Shown one piece after another: positions 61,841 to 64,000 of a stretch of 64,000 bases of DNA; position 1 is the stretch's first letter; each line of letters begins with the position of its first letter. Position numbers and translations under genes: made by a program. A model generated the notes under the pieces. It had not been told where the DNA came from. It saw only the letters and a list, made by a program, of their open reading frames with translations, and ran no database searches. The DNA comes from CAVPGP01 sp963704025. Its GTDB lineage: Bacteria > Actinomycetota > Thermoleophilia > Gaiellales > Gaiellaceae. The stretch covers positions 806,001-870,000 of the forward strand of contig CAVPGP010000002.1 of NCBI GenBank assembly GCA_963704025.1. The letters run 5' to 3'.

Positions 61841-61868
61841 CCGTTCGTCTGTCCCCGCCCAGGCAGTT

Positions 61869-61894
61869 GAAGGGCCCGAGAGACCGGGCCCTTC
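61869..61894. terminator. Stem-loop terminator between convergent genes
   Basis: GAAGGGCCCG - AGAGAC - CGGGCCCTTC, a perfect 10-bp stem in the gap between the flippase fusion and the HdeD gene. Confidence 0.68.
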
Positions 61895-61991
61895 TCCCTC
61901 CTTCGTTGCTCGGTTGACTGACGGGTGAAGGCGAGGGGGCCCGCGGGCGGGCCGGCATCATCGCCGGCCACGCACGCGCGCCGCCTCCGGG

Positions 61992-62606
61992 CTAGTGGGA
62001 TGTCTGCGGCTCCGGTCGCGTGACGAGCCTGTTGGCGCCCTGCTCGAGGAGACGCTTGCCGCCGATCGCGACCACGAGCTCGCTGACCCCAGTCACGAGG
62101 GCGAATGCTGCGATCAGGGCGAGCAGCACGAGTGCGCCGTCGCCGGGCTTCGCGAACATCACGATCCCGAACAGGATCGAGACGAGGCCGCTGAGCACGA
62201 GCAGCGCGCTGTCGCCGCCGTTCAGCGGAAGCAAGAACGCGCCGCCGATGGTGATGATCCCGATTGCCACCGCGTAGGCGCCGATCACGTACAGCAGCGC
62301 GAGGGCGGAGATGTCGGGCCAGACCAGGACAATCACCCCGACGGCGACGCTGAGCAGGCTCGAGACGATGAGCCAGCCGCGTCCCTCCTTGACCGTCCCG
62401 CTGATGATCGTGGCGAGCCCGACGACGCCGGTCGCGAGTGCATATGCACCGAACAGGATCGTCAGCGCAGACAGGCTGACGCCGGGCCAAACGAGGATGA
62501 CCATGCCGAAGGCGATCGACAGAACGCCGTTGATCCCGAGCGCCCACCGGATCTTCTTCAGTTCGGTACCTGCTGTCTGCGCGGCTTCTTCGACGAACGA
62601 GTCCAT
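61992..62606 (-). CDS. HdeD/DUF308 family membrane protein (second copy)
   Basis: 204 residues, six helices in three repeats (WALGINGVLSIAFGMVILVWPGVSLSALTILFGAYALATG; WLIVSSLLSVAVGVIVLVWPDISALALLYVIGAYAVAIG). It is closer to the classical HdeD pattern, with VWPGVS and VWPDIS, than the copy at 18080. GGAGG lies six bases before ATG 62606. No TCATCC-type operator is upstream of this copy. Confidence 0.85.
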   Translation of the reverse strand: MDSFVEEAAQTAGTELKKIRWALGINGVLSIAFGMVILVWPGVSLSALTILFGAYALATGVVGLATIISGTVKEGRGWLIVSSLLSVAVGVIVLVWPDISALALLYVIGAYAVAIGIITIGGAFLLPLNGGDSALLVLSGLVSILFGIVMFAKPGDGALVLLALIAAFALVTGVSELVVAIGGKRLLEQGANRLVTRPEPQTSH

Positions 62607-62919
62607 CGATGACCTCCAGGTTGTGTTGACCCGTCGAATGTCGCGCAGCGGGCCGCGCTCGCGAATCGGTGACCGTGCTGACCGAGTGCGGAAACTCCGC
62701 ACTGCTGCGTTGCCGTACCCGCCTGAGCCGAGCTTGAGCCGTGACGCGTCGAGGTTGACCCCTGCGCGGATGCCGCAGACGATCGAGTGGTCTTCGGATG
62801 CCGAGACCGACCGATCTCGGCGAGAGTACACCCGTGTTGCAGCGCCTCATTCATGACGACCGCCGCCATGACGACCCCGCGGGTCTCGGCACGAGCGTCC
62901 TTGCCGCAGGAGGAGAGCC
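62607..62919. other. 312-bp divergent intergenic region, no clear feature
   Basis: Between the divergent HdeD and COG4280-type genes. I see the ribosome binding site AGGAGGAG before 62920 but no gene, repeat or palindrome I would stand behind. Confidence 0.5.
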
Positions 62920-63678
62920 GTGAGCGCGAGCACGACTCTCATCCTCCTGGGGGCCTTCCTCGCAAGCGCGGTCGAGATGGTGGAGGCGCTGACGATCGTG
63001 CTCGGGGTCGGGGTCGTCCGCGGCTGGCGTTCGACGCTGATCGGCGTCGCGGCCGCCGCAATCGTGCTGGCGGTGCTGGTAGCAGCACTCGGGCCTGCTC
63101 TGAGTCACATCCCGATCGGCACGCTGCGCCTGGTGGTCGGCGCACTGCTGCTCGCGTTCGGACTGCAGTGGCTGCGTAAAGCGATCCTGCGCTCCAGTGG
63201 ATACAAGGCTCTGCACGACGAGGACGAGAGCTTCCGACAGGAGCGAGAACGGGCCGCCGCTGCCGGACAAGAGCCGAAGGCGGGGCTGGATTGGTACTCC
63301 TTCACCGTCGCGTTCAAGGGCGTGCTGCTCGAAGGGCTCGAGGTGGTCTTCATCGTGATCGCGTTCGGAAGCACCCAGGGTCGACTCGGGCTCGCCGCGG
63401 CCGGCGCCGCGGCAGCGGCCGTGGTCGTCGTCGTGGCGGGAGTCCTCGCGCAGGGACCGCTTTCGCGCGTGCCGGAGAACACGATCAAGTTCGGCGTGGG
63501 CATGCTGCTGACGAGCTTCGGCTGCTTTTGGAGCGCCGAGGGCGTCGGCGTCAGCTGGCCCGGCGACGAGCTGTCCCTGGTGGGTGTGATCGTCTTCTTC
63601 GCTCTCGTCTCGGCTGCGCTGGTGCGTGCTCTTCGCCGCCGGCGGACCGTGCTCGTCGTCGCAAAGGCCGAGGCATGA
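62920..63678 (+). CDS. COG4280-type predicted membrane protein, two E-x-x-E helices
   Basis: 252 residues, six to seven helices in two similar halves, each with an acidic helix: LGAFLASAVEMVEALTIVLGVG and FKGVLLEGLEVVFIVIAFGS. The paired ExxE motifs recall metal permeases of the FTR1/GDT1 type, so cation transport is possible; this is inference. GTG 62920 with AGGAGGAG. It is coupled to a small membrane protein by ATGA. Confidence 0.78.
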   Translation: MSASTTLILLGAFLASAVEMVEALTIVLGVGVVRGWRSTLIGVAAAAIVLAVLVAALGPALSHIPIGTLRLVVGALLLAFGLQWLRKAILRSSGYKALHDEDESFRQERERAAAAGQEPKAGLDWYSFTVAFKGVLLEGLEVVFIVIAFGSTQGRLGLAAAGAAAAAVVVVVAGVLAQGPLSRVPENTIKFGVGMLLTSFGCFWSAEGVGVSWPGDELSLVGVIVFFALVSAALVRALRRRRTVLVVAKAEA

Positions 63679-63875
63679 GGTATCTCCGCTCGTTCGGCCG
63701 CTTCTGGTGGAACTTCATCGTCGGCGACGACTGGCGCGTGGCCGCAGGCATCGCCGTCGCGCTCGGGCTTACCTCACTGCTCACTCACGAGGGAATCGAC
63801 GCCTGGTGGCTGCTCCCGGTCGCCGTCGCCCTCCTGCTCGCCGAGTCGCTGCGGCGCGCCGTCCGAACCGGCTAG
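63675..63875 (+). CDS. Small two-helix membrane protein
   Basis: 66 residues: FGRFWWNFIVGDDWRVAAGIAVALGLTSLL, then AWWLLPVAVALLLAESLRRAVRTG. ATG overlaps the TGA of the preceding gene, so it probably works with that protein. Similar small partners with WNFIVGDD follow COG4280-type genes in other Actinomycetota as far as I recall. Confidence 0.72.
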   Translation: MRYLRSFGRFWWNFIVGDDWRVAAGIAVALGLTSLLTHEGIDAWWLLPVAVALLLAESLRRAVRTG

Positions 63876-64000
63876 GCGCTTCCACAGCGCCGGCGGCCGT
63901 GACCCGCTGCTCCGACGAAAGCTCGTGCGGCTCCCGAGGCTGCGGGAACGTCAGCTCGCGCTCGGGCGGGTACGCGGCGGCGCGGTCGGACGGAGCCTCG
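63876..64000. other. Right edge, no assignable gene
   Basis: About 125 bp. A minus-strand frame (PPERELTFPQPREPHELSSEQ) looks protein-like and could be the end of a gene cut by the window, but I cannot identify it. Confidence 0.25.

Overview
The window is about 64 kb of very GC-rich, tightly packed bacterial DNA. Start and stop codons often overlap (ATGA, GTGA, TTGA), GTG starts are frequent, and many regulators and membrane proteins are of actinobacterial type. The gene content (DUF6325 proteins, HdeD, DUF2252, CYTH/CHAD, cydABDC, MalT-like LuxR regulators) fits a soil Actinomycetota, perhaps class Thermoleophilia. That placement is inference: there is no rRNA, tRNA or marker gene here to confirm it.

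Layout. 0-8 kb: start of an ABC ATPase, an M1 metallopeptidase, a frameshifted cupin, a thioesterase, a ClpC-type unfoldase and a secreted metzincin. 7.8-9.7 kb: an RraA-like gene, a TIM-barrel glycosidase-like gene and a 170-bp structured inverted-repeat element. 9.7-15.7 kb: a fructose-type sugar locus (aldo/keto reductase, Frc-like ABC importer, LacI regulator with two operators, ROK fructokinase). 15.7-20.2 kb: PepSY-like protein, MBL hydrolase and membrane stress operon, first DUF6325 gene, GAP protein. 20.2-29 kb: two large MalT-like LuxR regulators around a palindrome-flanked AT-rich spacer, second DUF6325 gene, a NarL-type two-component pair. 29-38.5 kb: small envelope and stress genes, an operon pairing two UPF0104-type membrane proteins with a holin-like/phosphatase fusion, a K+ channel and a universal stress protein. 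38.5-44 kb: DUF2252, polyphosphate kinase, CYTH/CHAD and Nudix. 44-50 kb: cydABDC for cytochrome bd. 50-57 kb: two more DUF6325 genes, RDD protein, arylsulfatase and its formylglycine-generating enzyme, methylglyoxal synthase. 57-64 kb: TetR, ArsR/SRPBCC pair, a kinase-like/UPF0104 fusion, a second HdeD protein and a COG4280-type membrane protein.

Two window-wide patterns stand out. First, a 17-bp interrupted palindrome, TC(A/G)(T/C)CC-N5-GG(A/G)(T/C)GA, occurs at least 14 times between 18.9 and 55.9 kb. It is almost always intergenic and usually 35-115 bp upstream of stress, envelope or respiration genes (HdeD, DUF6325, Usp, ppk operon, cydAB, sulfatase/FGE, RDD and others). It looks like the operator of one global regulon that I do not recognise. 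Second, the genes with broken frames (cydD, cydC, arylsulfatase, and single events in cupin, PepSY, CHAD, Nudix, SHOCT and DUF7144-like genes) can all be restored by removing single inserted bases, while catalytic motifs remain intact. This points to clustered insertion errors in the sequence, or to something stranger, rather than ordinary gene decay.

I found no CRISPR array, tRNA, rRNA, transposase or prophage gene.
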